Below the pieces are notes generated by a model, which saw nothing but the letters and a program-made list of their open reading frames with translations, searched no databases and had not been told where the DNA came from. The position numbers were made by a program, and so were the translations under genes. A stretch of 64,000 bases of DNA, from the NCBI GenBank assembly GCA_028698335.1, contig JAQVDP010000016.1, positions 50,154 through 114,153 on the forward strand. The letters run 5' to 3'. Of the stretch, positions 18,482-29,498 are shown one piece after another; position 1 is the stretch's first letter; each line of letters starts with the position of its first letter. Source of the DNA: Nevskiales bacterium (lineage in GTDB: Bacteria > Pseudomonadota > Gammaproteobacteria > Nevskiales > Nevskiaceae).

Positions 18482-19483
18482 ATGATGCATCACGTTGGAG
18501 TCATCGGAGCCGGGTCCTTCGGGACGGCGCTGGCCATTCAGCTTGCGCGCCGGGGCTCGCCCACGCTGCTGTGGGGCCGCGATTCCGAGCGGATCGCGCA
18601 GATGCAGTCCGAACGCGAGAACCAGCAGTACCTTCCGGGCTGTCATTTCCCGGTCAAGCTGGTGGCGACGTCCGATCTCGAGGCGACGGTCGCGGAATCC
18701 GAGGATCTTCTGATCGCGACCCCGTCGCACGCCCTGCGCCAGACGCTGCAGGTGCTGCGGCCGCTGTTGCGCCCCGGGCAGGGTATCGCCAGCGCTTGCA
18801 AGGGACTGGAGCCGCGGACCAGCCATCTGGTGCACGAGGTGATCGAGGCCGAGGTCGGGCCGGAGCATCCGATGGCGGTGATTTCGGGGCCGACCTTCGC
18901 CAAGGAGCTCGGGCTGGGATTGCCGACCGCGGTGACGATCGCCTCTCCGGATCAGGGCTTCGCCGAGCGCATCGCGATGCGGATGCACGGGGATGGCTTC
19001 AGGGCCTACTGGACGGACGATCTGCCGGGCGTCGAGATCGGCGGTGCGGCCAAGAACGTCATGGCGATCGGCGTCGGCATCGCCGACGGCCTCGGACTCG
19101 GCGCCAATACCCGCGCGGCGCTGATCACGCGCGGCATGGCGGAGATCATGCGGTTGGCGGAGGCGCTCGGCGCGCGTGCCGAGACCCTCATGGGCCTGGC
19201 CGGCATGGGTGATCTGGTGCTGACCTGCACCGACAACCAGTCCCGCAACCGGCGCATGGGGCTGTTGCTGGCGCAGGGGCGGACGGTGAACGAGGCGATT
19301 CACGAGATCCGACAGGTCGTCGAGGGGGTGCGCGCGGCGCCGGAGGTGTTGCGTCTGGCCAGGCGCGTGGAGGTGGACATGCCGATCACGGCTGCGGTGA
19401 CTGCGGTTCTCGATGGCGACCTGTCTCCGGTGGAGGCGGTGCGCGCGCTGGCGACACGGCCGGCCAAGGCGGAGACTGACTAG
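18482..19483 (+). CDS. gpsA: Glycerol-3-phosphate dehydrogenase [NAD(P)+]
   Basis: Reduces dihydroxyacetone phosphate to sn-glycerol 3-phosphate for phospholipid synthesis. The 333-residue product has the Rossmann GVIGAGSFGTALA near the N terminus, the ISGPTFAKEL block, the catalytic Lys in GAAKNVMAIG and the GLAGMGDLVLTCT motif. It overlaps trmL tail to tail by four bases. Length is normal for the family. Confidence 0.97.
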   Translation: MMHHVGVIGAGSFGTALAIQLARRGSPTLLWGRDSERIAQMQSERENQQYLPGCHFPVKLVATSDLEATVAESEDLLIATPSHALRQTLQVLRPLLRPGQGIASACKGLEPRTSHLVHEVIEAEVGPEHPMAVISGPTFAKELGLGLPTAVTIASPDQGFAERIAMRMHGDGFRAYWTDDLPGVEIGGAAKNVMAIGVGIADGLGLGANTRAALITRGMAEIMRLAEALGARAETLMGLAGMGDLVLTCTDNQSRNRRMGLLLAQGRTVNEAIHEIRQVVEGVRAAPEVLRLARRVEVDMPITAAVTAVLDGDLSPVEAVRALATRPAKAETD

Positions 19484-19953
19484 CTCTCGTCGCCGCCGGG
19501 CGCGAAGTCCAGCTGGCGCCAGGCTTCGTAGACGGCGATCGCCGCTGCGTTCGACAGGTTCAGGCTGCGCGAGCCGGGACGCATCGGCAGCAGCAGCCGC
19601 TGCGATTCCGGAATCTGTCCGATCACCGACTCGGGGAGTCCGCGCGTCTCCGGGCCGAACAACAGGATGTCGCCGCTGCGATACCGGGCACGGTCATAGC
19701 GCTGCCGACCGCGCGTCGTGAACGCAAAAATCCGGGCGTCGGCGAATTGCCGGCGCAGATCGTCGAGCGAGTGGTGCTCGCGGACATGCGCCAGTTCGGC
19801 GTAGTCCAGCCCGGCGCGGCGCACCGATTTCTCGTTCAGATGAAAGCCGAGCGGATGGATCAGGTGCAGCTCGGCGCCGGTGTTCGCGCACAGGCGGATG
19901 ATGTTGCCGGTGTTCGGTGGGATCTCGGGCTGGTACAGCGCGACGCGGATCAT
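19480..19953 (-). CDS. trmL: tRNA (cytidine/uridine-2'-O)-methyltransferase TrmL
   Basis: SPOUT-class methyltransferase that modifies the wobble position 34 of tRNA-Leu. The 157-residue product shows YQPEIPPNTGNIIRLCANTG, LLFGPETRGLPE and the knot segment SLNLSNAAAIAVYEAWRQ. ATG 19953 gives the standard N terminus MIRVALYQ. The gene lies 4 bases after the DUF2007 gene on the same strand and is probably co-transcribed with it. Confidence 0.95.
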   Translation of the reverse strand: MIRVALYQPEIPPNTGNIIRLCANTGAELHLIHPLGFHLNEKSVRRAGLDYAELAHVREHHSLDDLRRQFADARIFAFTTRGRQRYDRARYRSGDILLFGPETRGLPESVIGQIPESQRLLLPMRPGSRSLNLSNAAAIAVYEAWRQLDFAPGGDES

Positions 19954-19957
19954 CGGG

Positions 19958-20272
19958 TCAGCGTCGCGGATCCGGGCGCTCGGCGCCGCAGGACCAGCAC
20001 ACCTCGAACGTGACTGGCGATTCCTCGCCGCAGTCGCAGCGCCACTGGCCGTGTGCGTGCCGCCTGCGCTCGTACTCACGCAACAGCTCGAGCGCGCGCG
20101 GACGATCGCGGTCGTCGCTGAGGATCAGGCGGGGGTAGGCGTTGGCGGGCAGTTCGCCGCGGCCGCTCCACAGGCCCGATCCGGTAATGCTGACCTCGAT
20201 CGAATGAGATGCCAGCATTGCCCGCAGGATCTCGGCCTCGACCGGATCGGCGGCTTCGTAAAGGGTGTTCAT
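19958..20272 (-). CDS. DUF2007 protein with C-terminal zinc ribbon
   Basis: A 104-residue protein. The N-terminal DUF2007 domain (about 1-70) begins NTLYEAADPVEAEILRAML and contains an ENDOR-like turn around SGLWSGRGELPANAYPRL. The C terminus has a CxC...CWSC cysteine set (CDCGEESP, then VCWSCGAE) that looks like a zinc ribbon. The family is sometimes called putative signal-transducing protein, without experimental basis. It is upstream of trmL by 4 bases. Confidence 0.8.
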   Translation of the reverse strand: MNTLYEAADPVEAEILRAMLASHSIEVSITGSGLWSGRGELPANAYPRLILSDDRDRPRALELLREYERRRHAHGQWRCDCGEESPVTFEVCWSCGAERPDPRR

Positions 20273-20360
20273 GGAGCGCGAATAGCCGTTGTCGCGTGCG
20301 TTGACAGCACCATGGGCGGAGCCTAGGCTCCCGCGTGAATTCAGTCCAGCGGATCCCTCG

Positions 20361-20654
20361 ATGAGAAGACTTTTCGCATACGCAGTCGCCGCGGCCTTGT
20401 CGATGGGCGTAGCGACCGCCACTGCGCAGGCCGACAGCGCGGTCATCGACGAAGCCCCGTCCGCTCCGGCCATGGTTGTCGACCTGGTCGTGATCCGGCC
20501 CCTGAGTCTGGCGATGACGATCGTCGGGACCGGGCTGTATGTCATCCAGTTGCCGCTGGATCTGATCCAGATGGACTTCGAGACCCCCGCCCGCAAGCTC
20601 GTCGTCGAACCGGCGCAGTACACGTTCACGCGGCCGCTCGGTCAGCTCGAGTAA
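20361..20654 (+). CDS. Small exported hypothetical protein
   Basis: A 97-residue protein I cannot place in a named family. It has a clear signal peptide (MRRLFAYAVAAALSMG, with a likely cleavage after ATAQA around residue 23). A hydrophobic stretch follows (about 47-68: IRPLSLAMTIVGTGLYVIQLP) that could be a membrane helix. It ends with a polar tail RKLVVEPAQYTFTRPLG. The start ATG 20361 follows the signal-peptide pattern. It has no operon partner. Comparable short exported proteins with one helix exist in gammaproteobacteria, without known function. Confidence 0.7.
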   Translation: MRRLFAYAVAAALSMGVATATAQADSAVIDEAPSAPAMVVDLVVIRPLSLAMTIVGTGLYVIQLPLDLIQMDFETPARKLVVEPAQYTFTRPLGQLE

Positions 20655-21216
20655 TCCGTCGGGCCTTGCGTGGCCCTTCGTCAATCGCGCCGGATCCAGG
20701 CGGCCAGCATGTGCCGATGGCGGCGTCGTGATGCTTGACCCCGGATACTCTACACGGTAGCGTCTGCTCAATAACTGAAGAAGCGCCTAGAATCCGGCTG
20801 TTCGACCGGAGTGTGGTCTTCTCAGCCACTGCGTGGCCGAACCGAATCGGCGCCGCGCGAACGTGCGATAGAGATGGAGAGCGTCTGTTGATAAGGGGAG
20901 CGGCGAGTCCGGCCGGGGCGTCCGCATGGACGCACGCGGGCCTTGATGTTGCAGCGACATCGGGTGTGCTCGCAGGCTGGGGTGCGTCCGAATCTCTCTC
21001 CTCGATTTTCTGTTCAGGAATGGCTGCCGCTCGATCCGCGGCGGTCTCGTCGCGTGCGTGTCCGTTGGATATGTCAGGGGGGCGCGGCTTTCGCCCGCCA
21101 CGAACATGAGTCAAGCCGGGGTCGGCGGCGGTCACATGGCAAGGGATGACGGCAGCTGCCGTGTCCGCGCGATGTCCGAGTCCGTTGTGCCCCCGGGTTC
21201 TTTAGGAGGGTTGTTC
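20655..21216. other. 562-bp non-coding stretch before the FadL-like gene
   Basis: I see no convincing gene here. A small inverted repeat GGGCC...GGCCC at about 20664-20679, followed by TTC, may end the upstream gene. TTGACC at 20735-20740 could be a -35 element, but no matching -10 is clear. Several short reading frames are present without ribosome-binding sites. No tRNA or rRNA signature is visible. The stretch may be a long 5' leader for the porin gene, whose strong ribosome-binding site TAGGAGGG is at 21203-21210. Confidence 0.4.
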
Positions 21217-22830
21217 ATGCGGGATGATCAGATGTTGGGGGCGGGGCGGGTGCGTGCGGGTCGCGACCCGGGCGTGGGGCGGCTGCTCGGCTGCGGTCTG
21301 GGACTGGCGGCGGCGGGCTTGTTCAGTGCGCCGGCGCTCGCGACCAATGGCTACTTTTCTCACGGTTACAGCGCGTCGCAGAGCGCGATGGGTGGTGCCG
21401 GAACGGCACTGGTGGAGGACGCGCTGGTTGCGGCGATCAATCCGGGTGCGTCGGTCTGGATCGGCAACCGCATGGACGTCAACCTTGCGCTGTTCGCGCC
21501 GATCCGCGACTACACCGCGAGCGAACGCGGCCCCGACGCGCAGCAGAGCATCTTCTCCATCAGTCCGGGCACGATCCGTAGCGACAACGATCTGTATTAC
21601 ATCCCCGGCTTCGCGGTGAACTGGGCCATCGATGAGACCCAGAGCTGGGGCATCGCGGTCTACGGCAACGGCGGGATGAATACCGAGTATCACGGGAACA
21701 CCGCGCACTTCGCCCAGGGGCTGGCGATGCAGGACCCGACCGGTCTGCTGCTCGACATCAATTTCGAGACCGAATGCCAGGGAACCTTCGGCGGTGGCCC
21801 GCCGGTCGAAGGCGCCGAAGACCAGGCCGGCCTGTGCGGCAACGACGATCCGACCGCGGGGGTCGACCTGATCCAGTTGTTCATCACGCCGTATTACTCG
21901 CGCAAGATCGGCGAGCGCACCTCGATCGGCATTTCGCCGATCATCGCCGCGCAGCGGTTCCGGGCAGACGGCCTGAAGGCGTTCGCACGGTTTTCGAACT
22001 CGCCGGACAATGTTTCCGACAACGGCTTCGACTACTCCTACGGGTACGGTGGTCGCATCGGTTTCCTGACGGGGGCGATTCCGGGCTTCGGATTCGGTGC
22101 TTCGTATCAGACGAAGATCAAGATGACCGAGTTCGACAAGTACAAGGGACTGTTCGCCGAGCAGGGCGGCTTCGACATTCCGTCGTCCTGGAACGTCGGC
22201 ATCTCGGCGCACCTGAGCGAAAACCAGCGCCTGGCGCTCGACTGGCAACGGATCAACTTCAGTGAGGTGCGCTCGGTCGGCAATTCACTGGATCCGAACC
22301 GCTTCGTGAACGGATGTGCGCTGCCGGTGCTGCTCGGCGACTTCCTTGCCGACAATCCGCTGTTCGACGTGCTGATCAATGCGCCCGAGAAGGATCCGAG
22401 CGCCTGTCTCGGCGCGGCGACCGGCCCCGGGTTCGGGTGGGAGGACATGGATGTCTACAAGGTCGGTTACCAGCTCAAGTTCGCGAGCTTCAAGTTCCGC
22501 GTGGGCTACAGCATGACCAAGCAGCCGATTCCGAGTCGCGAGGTCCTGTTCAACGTCCTGGCGCCGGCGGTGATCGACAATCACTACACCGCCGGCCTGT
22601 CGTACCAGATGTCCACCGCGCTGGGCTTCGAGTTCGCGCTGATGTATGCCGAGGACAACCCGGTCAAGGGCAAGAACCCCCTGAGCAACACCGATGCCAC
22701 GGTGATCGATCTGATCGGCTTCGGGGCCAGCACCGACCAGGCCTTCGGAGAGGATCCGCAGGATCAGGATCTGTCGCTCGACATGCATCAGTGGCAGGCG
22801 GTTTTCGGCGTCAGCTACCGTTTCAAGTAA
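21217..22830 (+). CDS. FadL/OmpP1-family outer-membrane protein
   Basis: Outer-membrane beta-barrel of the FadL (long-chain fatty-acid/hydrophobic compound) family, 537 residues. The signal peptide ends at about residue 43 (APALA), and the mature protein begins TNGYFSHGYSASQSAMGGAGTAL, which is the FadL N-terminal hatch pattern. It ends with the aromatic-terminated SYRFK strand typical of outer-membrane barrels. Four Cys residues in loops (TECQGT, GLCGN, NGCALP, SACLG) could form two disulfides. ATG 21217 has a strong upstream GGAGG. The transported compound is unknown; neighbours suggest a link to sulfur or hydrophobic substrates. Confidence 0.85.
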   Translation: MRDDQMLGAGRVRAGRDPGVGRLLGCGLGLAAAGLFSAPALATNGYFSHGYSASQSAMGGAGTALVEDALVAAINPGASVWIGNRMDVNLALFAPIRDYTASERGPDAQQSIFSISPGTIRSDNDLYYIPGFAVNWAIDETQSWGIAVYGNGGMNTEYHGNTAHFAQGLAMQDPTGLLLDINFETECQGTFGGGPPVEGAEDQAGLCGNDDPTAGVDLIQLFITPYYSRKIGERTSIGISPIIAAQRFRADGLKAFARFSNSPDNVSDNGFDYSYGYGGRIGFLTGAIPGFGFGASYQTKIKMTEFDKYKGLFAEQGGFDIPSSWNVGISAHLSENQRLALDWQRINFSEVRSVGNSLDPNRFVNGCALPVLLGDFLADNPLFDVLINAPEKDPSACLGAATGPGFGWEDMDVYKVGYQLKFASFKFRVGYSMTKQPIPSREVLFNVLAPAVIDNHYTAGLSYQMSTALGFEFALMYAEDNPVKGKNPLSNTDATVIDLIGFGASTDQAFGEDPQDQDLSLDMHQWQAVFGVSYRFK

Positions 22831-22876
22831 GCGTCGCGGCCCGGCGCGGACCATCAGAACAAGAGGAGAGACAAGG

Positions 22877-23809
22877 ATGAAAACCAAGCGTATGCGTGTG
22901 CCGGCGGGGATCCTCGCGCTGTGCGGTTCGGTGCTGGCGATGCTGTCGACCGTTGCGTCGGCCGCCGCGCTGCAGCCTTACGTTCTGGCCTACAGCACCG
23001 ACGCCGCACTGCAGGCGGAGACCGATGCTGTCGTCGGCAAGCTCACGGGGGCGGGATTCGAGGTCATCGGTCAGTACAGCCCGTACGACGGAACCGTCGT
23101 CATCGGGGTCACCAGCGACGCCCTCAAGCAGGCCGCCGCGGCCACCGAGATGGGCGGGTTCGCCGCCGCCGAACACGTTGCGCTGACGTCGGTCAACGGT
23201 GCGGTCCAGGTCAGCTATCTGAATCCGCCGTACATGGCCGCGGCGTATCGGCTGAAGACGGATCTGGCAGACGTCGCCGCAGCGATGACGGCCGCGCTGG
23301 GCGCCGAGAAGACTTTCGGGACCGAGAAGGGGCGTGATGCCGACGACCTGCAGAAGTTCCACTACATGGTGGGCATGGAGTACTTCGACGACACCTACAA
23401 GCTCGGCAGTTACGACAGCTACGAGGACGCCGTGAAGGCGGTCGAGGCCAACCTGGAGAAGAACGTCGGCGGTGCGGCGAAGGTCTATCGCGTTGATGTG
23501 CCGGGCAAGCAGCAGACCGTGTTCGGGGTGTCGCGAGCGAAAGTCGGAGACGAGCGCGCGAATGACCGTCACATCATGCAGGACGTCGTCGATGCATCGT
23601 TCGACATCAAGACCAGTGCCTATCTGCCGTATCAGATGATGGTCAATGGCAAGGATGTCGTGGCCCTGCACATGCGCTTCCGCATGGCGGTCTGGCACCC
23701 GGACCTGACGATGGTGACCTTCGGCAAGCTGATGTCGAGCCCCGGCGCGATCCAGGAGCTGCTGGATGAAGTCGCCGGCGGCGACGCCAAGAAGGACTTC
23801 AGCTTCTGA
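22877..23809 (+). CDS. Exported DUF302-like protein
   Basis: A 310-residue exported protein. The signal peptide (about 1-30) ends VASAA. The N-terminal region (about 35-140) resembles a DUF302 fold: a GAGFEVIGQYSPYD strand, then VQVSYLNPPYMAAAYRL. The C-terminal part ends with MRFRMAVWHPDLTMVTFGKLMSSPGAI, also reminiscent of DUF302, so the protein may hold two such domains. Assignment is from overall resemblance only. The ribosome-binding site GAGGAGAG precedes the start, 46 bases after the FadL-like gene, so the two are probably co-expressed. Confidence 0.65.
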   Translation: MKTKRMRVPAGILALCGSVLAMLSTVASAAALQPYVLAYSTDAALQAETDAVVGKLTGAGFEVIGQYSPYDGTVVIGVTSDALKQAAAATEMGGFAAAEHVALTSVNGAVQVSYLNPPYMAAAYRLKTDLADVAAAMTAALGAEKTFGTEKGRDADDLQKFHYMVGMEYFDDTYKLGSYDSYEDAVKAVEANLEKNVGGAAKVYRVDVPGKQQTVFGVSRAKVGDERANDRHIMQDVVDASFDIKTSAYLPYQMMVNGKDVVALHMRFRMAVWHPDLTMVTFGKLMSSPGAIQELLDEVAGGDAKKDFSF

Positions 23810-23815
23810 CGACGT

Positions 23816-23852
23816 TCCGGGCGGTGGTCCGCGTGTCGCGGACGCCGCCCGG
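23816..23852. terminator. Stem-loop between convergent genes
   Basis: A strong imperfect hairpin: CCGGG and GTCCGCG on the left pair with CGCGGAC and CCCGG on the right around a TGT loop. It lies between the convergent DUF302-like and DsrE-like genes. No T run follows on either strand, so it is a terminator candidate or an RNA-stabilising structure. Confidence 0.5.
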
Positions 23853-23862
23853 GCGGCCTGGC

Positions 23863-24336
23863 CTAGGGCTTGATGTAGGCGCAGGCCTCTTCGATCTGCA
23901 GGCGCGCCAGTTCGGCGACGCCGGATTCGACGATGCGCACATCCGGGAGCACCCGGTCACGCCCGATCTGCCGGGCTTCGAGCGTATTGTTGCAGACGCG
24001 GAATTCGACGCCCTTGAACATCAGGGTGTCGACCAGCGCGTCGTAGCTGTTGCCGTGTTCGTCGGCGTTGCCCGAGAGCAGAAAATCGATTCCGCGGCCG
24101 AGCGCCACCACGACGATGCGCGTGTCCGGGCGTGCCTTCAGGTGATTGGTGATGTTGCGAATCGCCGGAATCGCGCGAGCGGTGTCGGAGATGTGATAGA
24201 CGACGTGATGCGGCTTGGCGCCGGTGTTCGCGCTGACGGCGCCGGTGCCCAGCAGCGCGGAGGCGGCCGCCAGCCGGCGCAGCAGGCCGCGGCGCTGCGA
24301 GTTGGTGGGGGCGTCATCCTTCGGGGCGTGGTCCAT
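23863..24336 (-). CDS. Exported DsrE/YchN-like protein
   Basis: A 157-residue DsrE-fold protein. The N terminus has a Tat-like signal (QRRGLLRRLAAASALLG, ending near AVSA). The fold begins HHVVYHISDTARAIPAIRNITNHL, continues RIVVVALGRGIDFLL and has one Cys in FRVCNNTLEAR. That Cys sits where DsrE-like proteins carry sulfur, so a periplasmic sulfur-carrier or sulfur-binding role is possible. It is convergent with the FadL/DUF302 pair and adjacent to cbbR. Confidence 0.75.
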   Translation of the reverse strand: MDHAPKDDAPTNSQRRGLLRRLAAASALLGTGAVSANTGAKPHHVVYHISDTARAIPAIRNITNHLKARPDTRIVVVALGRGIDFLLSGNADEHGNSYDALVDTLMFKGVEFRVCNNTLEARQIGRDRVLPDVRIVESGVAELARLQIEEACAYIKP

Positions 24337-24397
24337 GAGGCTTCCGGTGGTTGCGGGAGAATGTCGATGGTCGGACGGAACGGCGACCGCTGTCGAG

Positions 24398-25387
24398 TCA
24401 GACGTCCGACCGGGATTTGCGGGTTTTGTTCGCCTTGCGGGCGGTCCCGGGCGGCTTGCAGGCCGCGGTGACCGCCGTGAAATGGGTCTGCAGGAAGGCG
24501 GCGCCGCGCTCGAGCACGTAGTAGCGGAAGGCCTCGGCGGCCGGCGACAGCGTGCGCGAACGGACATGCACGATGTGCCAGTGGCGCATCAGCGGCATGC
24601 CTTCGATCGGCAGGCAGCGCAGGCGCGCGGACGCCAGCTCGACTTCCGCGGTGTGCAGCGACAGGAACGACAGCCCCATGTTCGCCATCACCGCCTGCTT
24701 GATGCTTTCGTTGCTGGTCATCTGCATGATCACCGGCGGGTCGATGTGCCACTGGCCGAACACGCTTTCCATCGCCAGCCGCGTTCCGGAGCCGTGTTCG
24801 CGGATGATGAAGGCCTCGCCCGACAGCATCTCCGGGGTGACCTGGGCGCGGTCGGCAAGTCGATGCCCGGCGCCGGCGACGACCGCCAGCGGGTGGGGCG
24901 CGAAGGGTTCGGCGCGCGTGTCGAGTTCGCGTGGCGGCCGCCCCATCACGGCCAGATCCACCTCGTTGCGGTGGAGGCTGTCGACCAGATCCTGACGGTT
25001 GCCCTCGGTGAGGCGGATGTCGACGCCCGGATGGTCCTGGAGGAATCCGGTCAGCAGGCTGGGCAGGAAATACTTGGCCGTTCCGAGCATGCCGATCGAC
25101 AGGCGCCCGACCTCGACCTTGCGCAGTCGCGCGATCAGGTCTTCGGCGTCCTTGAGTGCGGCAAGGACGCGCCGGGCATGCACCAGCAGATATTCCCCCG
25201 TGATGGTCAGCGAAACGGCGCTGCGGCTGCGTTCGAACAGCGGAAGTCCGACCAGCGTCTCGAGCTGGCGGATCTGCATCGAGATCGCCGGAGGGGTCAG
25301 GTGCAGCTCTTCGGCGGCGCGCACGAAGCTCAAGTGCCGCGCGACCGCGGCAAACACCTCAAGCTGGCGCGTGGTGGCCCTGAACAT
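24398..25387 (-). CDS. cbbR: LysR-type regulator CbbR
   Basis: LysR-family activator of the Calvin-cycle operon, 329 residues. The N-terminal winged helix-turn-helix (about 1-62: TTRQLEVFAAVARHLSFVRAAEELHLTPPAISMQI by its two helices) is followed by a two-lobe inducer domain containing TEGNRQDLVDSL and FIIREHGSGTR, as in other CbbR proteins. It is divergent from cbbL across 104 bases, the classic arrangement. The C terminus has a basic tail. Ligands in the family include ribulose bisphosphate, NADPH or ATP; none can be read from sequence. Confidence 0.92.
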   Translation of the reverse strand: MFRATTRQLEVFAAVARHLSFVRAAEELHLTPPAISMQIRQLETLVGLPLFERSRSAVSLTITGEYLLVHARRVLAALKDAEDLIARLRKVEVGRLSIGMLGTAKYFLPSLLTGFLQDHPGVDIRLTEGNRQDLVDSLHRNEVDLAVMGRPPRELDTRAEPFAPHPLAVVAGAGHRLADRAQVTPEMLSGEAFIIREHGSGTRLAMESVFGQWHIDPPVIMQMTSNESIKQAVMANMGLSFLSLHTAEVELASARLRCLPIEGMPLMRHWHIVHVRSRTLSPAAEAFRYYVLERGAAFLQTHFTAVTAACKPPGTARKANKTRKSRSDV

Positions 25388-26979
<1,592 letters not shown>

Positions 26980-26996
26980 TCAACGGGAGCATTGCC

Positions 26997-27419
26997 ATGC
27001 GACTGACACAAGGTGCGTTTTCCTTCTTGCCGGATCTGAGCGACGACGAGATTCGCGCACAGGTCGATTACGGCCTCGAGCGCGGCTGGGCCTGGGCCAT
27101 CGAGACAACGGATGATCCGCATCCGCGCAATACCTACTGGGAAATGTGGGGCACGCCGATGTTCGGCCTCAAGGACGGCGCGGCCGTGCTGTACGAGCTC
27201 GAAGCCTGCCGCAAGGGGCATGCCGATCAGTACATCCGTCTGTGCGCCTTCGATTCGACCCGCGGCGTCGAGTCGATCCGGCTGGCGTTCATCGTCAACC
27301 GGCCGGCCGAGGAACCCGGCTTCGCCTTGCAGCGCCAGGACGGCAGCGGGCGTAGCATCCGCTATGGTCTGAAGCCCTATTCGGCCGACCGGCCGCAGGG
27401 CATGCGCTATCGGGAGTGA
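26997..27419 (+). CDS. cbbS: RuBisCO small subunit, red-type
   Basis: Small subunit of the L8S8 enzyme, 140 residues. It starts [19 protein letters not shown], typical of red-type small subunits, and has [14 protein letters not shown] and the C-terminal extension ([17 protein letters not shown]) that forms a beta-hairpin plug in red-type enzymes. It follows cbbL after 17 bases with GGGAG as ribosome-binding site. Confidence 0.97.
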   Translation: MRLTQGAFSFLPDLSDDEIRAQVDYGLERGWAWAIETTDDPHPRNTYWEMWGTPMFGLKDGAAVLYELEACRKGHADQYIRLCAFDSTRGVESIRLAFIVNRPAEEPGFALQRQDGSGRSIRYGLKPYSADRPQGMRYRE

Positions 27420-27423
27420 GCCG

Positions 27424-28377
27424 ATGATGGCAGAAGACATCGCGAACACGCCTGCGTCCGCTGCGGCGGCGGGGGGCGGATCGGGTATCGATCTGCAGGC
27501 GCTGCTGCGTGACACGGATGTGCAGGGCGTGCTCGATCAGCTCGATCGCGAGCTGATCGGGCTCAAGCCGGTGAAGCGGCGAATCCGCGAGATCGCGTCG
27601 TTCCTGCTGGTGTCGAAGGCGCGCAAGCAGCTCGGACTGGAGGCGGCGCCGCCGAGCCTGCACATGTGCTTCACCGGCAATCCCGGAACCGGCAAGACCA
27701 CGGTCGCGACGCGGATGGCCGACATCCTTCACCGGCTCGGCTATGTGCGCAAAGGTCACCTGGTGACGGTGACGCGCGACGATCTGGTCGGTCAGTACAT
27801 CGGCCATACCGCGCCCAAGACCAAGGAGATCCTCAAGCGCGCGATGGGCGGCGTGCTGTTCATCGACGAGGCCTACTACCTGTATCGGCCGGAGAACGAA
27901 CGCGACTACGGACAGGAGGCGATCGAGATCCTGCTGCAGGCGATGGAGAACCACCGTGACGATCTGGTCGTGATCCTGGCCGGTTACAAGGACCGGATGG
28001 ATACCTTCTTCAAGGCCAACGCGGGAATGGCGTCGCGCATCGCCCACCATATCGATTTCCCCGACTACGACGAGGCCGAGCTGCTGGCGATCGCGCAGCT
28101 GATGCTCGAACAGATGAACTACCACCTCGACGATGACGGTCAGGTGGCGATGCGCGACTACATCGCCCGGCGTATCCGGCAACCCAACTTCGCCAATGCG
28201 CGTTCGATCCGCAATGCGCTGGACCGGGCGCGCCTGCGCCAGGCCAGCCGCCTGTTCTCTTCGGAGCGGATCGTCGACGCGGACATGCTCAGCGCGCTGA
28301 GCGCCGAGGATCTGAGGGCCTCGCGCGTGTTCCAGGATGCGACCGACGGGCCACATGACAAGGGGGACGGCAGATGA
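27424..28377 (+). CDS. cbbX: Red-type RuBisCO activase CbbX
   Basis: AAA+ ATPase that pulls inhibitory sugar phosphates out of red-type RuBisCO by threading the large-subunit C terminus. The 317-residue product has Walker [12 protein letters not shown] (about 79-89), pore loop [14 protein letters not shown], Walker [12 protein letters not shown] and sensor LAGYKDRMD. It overlaps cbbF by four bases (ATGA). ATG 27427 is an equally possible start. Confidence 0.96.
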   Translation: MMAEDIANTPASAAAAGGGSGIDLQALLRDTDVQGVLDQLDRELIGLKPVKRRIREIASFLLVSKARKQLGLEAAPPSLHMCFTGNPGTGKTTVATRMADILHRLGYVRKGHLVTVTRDDLVGQYIGHTAPKTKEILKRAMGGVLFIDEAYYLYRPENERDYGQEAIEILLQAMENHRDDLVVILAGYKDRMDTFFKANAGMASRIAHHIDFPDYDEAELLAIAQLMLEQMNYHLDDDGQVAMRDYIARRIRQPNFANARSIRNALDRARLRQASRLFSSERIVDADMLSALSAEDLRASRVFQDATDGPHDKGDGR

Positions 28378-29453
28378 GGATGTATACCGGCAGAACGACG
28401 CTGTCGAAGTTCCTGATCGAACAGCTGCAGGACGTCGACGACGGCGGCCAGCTCGCGGGTCTGCTGGTCGACGTTGCGGCAGCGGTCAAGACGATCGCCG
28501 CACTGACCGGGCGCGGCGCGCTCGGCGGGCATCACGGCGAGGCCGGCAGCGCCAACGTCCATGGCGAGACCCAGACCCGGCTCGACCTGCTTGCCGACGA
28601 AATCATGGTCGAACACTGCGACTGGAACGGACTGGTCGCCGGCATGGTTTCCGAGGAGCGGGATGAACCGATCTGGGTCCAGTCCGAGGAACAGAAGGGC
28701 GGCTATCTGCTGATCTTCGATCCGCTCGACGGCTCGTCCAACGTCGCGATGAACGTCTCGGTGGGCACGATTTTCTCGATCCTGCGCTGCCCCGAGGACA
28801 GCCGCCAGGACGCGAGCGACTTCCTGCAGGTCGGCTCCGGCCAGGTTGCCGCCGGGTATGCGATCTACGGGCCGGCGACGATGCTGGTCGTCACCGTCGG
28901 CAAGGGAACGCACGGGTTCACGCTGGATCGCGAGGTCGGCAACTTCGTGCTCACGCACCCGGACATCTCGATTCCGGAGGAGACCAGCGAGTTCGCGATC
29001 AACACCAGCAACGAGCGCTTCTGGGAGCCGCCGGTGCAGCGCTACGTCAGTGAGTGCAAGGCCGGATCGACCGGGGTGCGCAAACGGGATTTCAACATGC
29101 GCTGGATCGCGTCGATGGTCGCGGACGTGCATCGCATCCTGATGCGTGGCGGAGTCTTCATGTATCCGCGCGACACCAAGGACCCGGCCAAGCCGGGGCG
29201 GTTGCGGCTGCTCTACGAGGCCAACCCGATTGCATTCGTGATCGAGCAGGCGGGCGGCGCGGCATCCACCGGGCGCGTGCGCCTGATGGATGTGCCTCCG
29301 GAACTGCTGCATCAGCGCATCCCGGTGATCCTGGGATCGCGCAATGAAATCGAGCGGATCGAGCGGTACCACCGCGAGTACGACAGCGGCGACGACAAGC
29401 CGTATGTGAATCCGCTGTTCAAGGAACGCTCGCTGTTCCGCGCCGAGGCCTGA
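28374..29453 (+). CDS. cbbF: Fructose-1,6-bisphosphatase class I
   Basis: Removes the 1-phosphate from fructose 1,6-bisphosphate (and possibly sedoheptulose bisphosphate) in the Calvin cycle. The 359-residue product has the metal-site motif [17 protein letters not shown] and the downstream [30 protein letters not shown] signature of class I enzymes. It is fourth in the cbb operon, with a four-base overlap with cbbX. Confidence 0.95.
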   Translation: MRMYTGRTTLSKFLIEQLQDVDDGGQLAGLLVDVAAAVKTIAALTGRGALGGHHGEAGSANVHGETQTRLDLLADEIMVEHCDWNGLVAGMVSEERDEPIWVQSEEQKGGYLLIFDPLDGSSNVAMNVSVGTIFSILRCPEDSRQDASDFLQVGSGQVAAGYAIYGPATMLVVTVGKGTHGFTLDREVGNFVLTHPDISIPEETSEFAINTSNERFWEPPVQRYVSECKAGSTGVRKRDFNMRWIASMVADVHRILMRGGVFMYPRDTKDPAKPGRLRLLYEANPIAFVIEQAGGAASTGRVRLMDVPPELLHQRIPVILGSRNEIERIERYHREYDSGDDKPYVNPLFKERSLFRAEA

Positions 29454-29498
29454 TCGGCGCGGCGACCGCAGCACCAGATCTCAACCGGAGGGGGCGTC

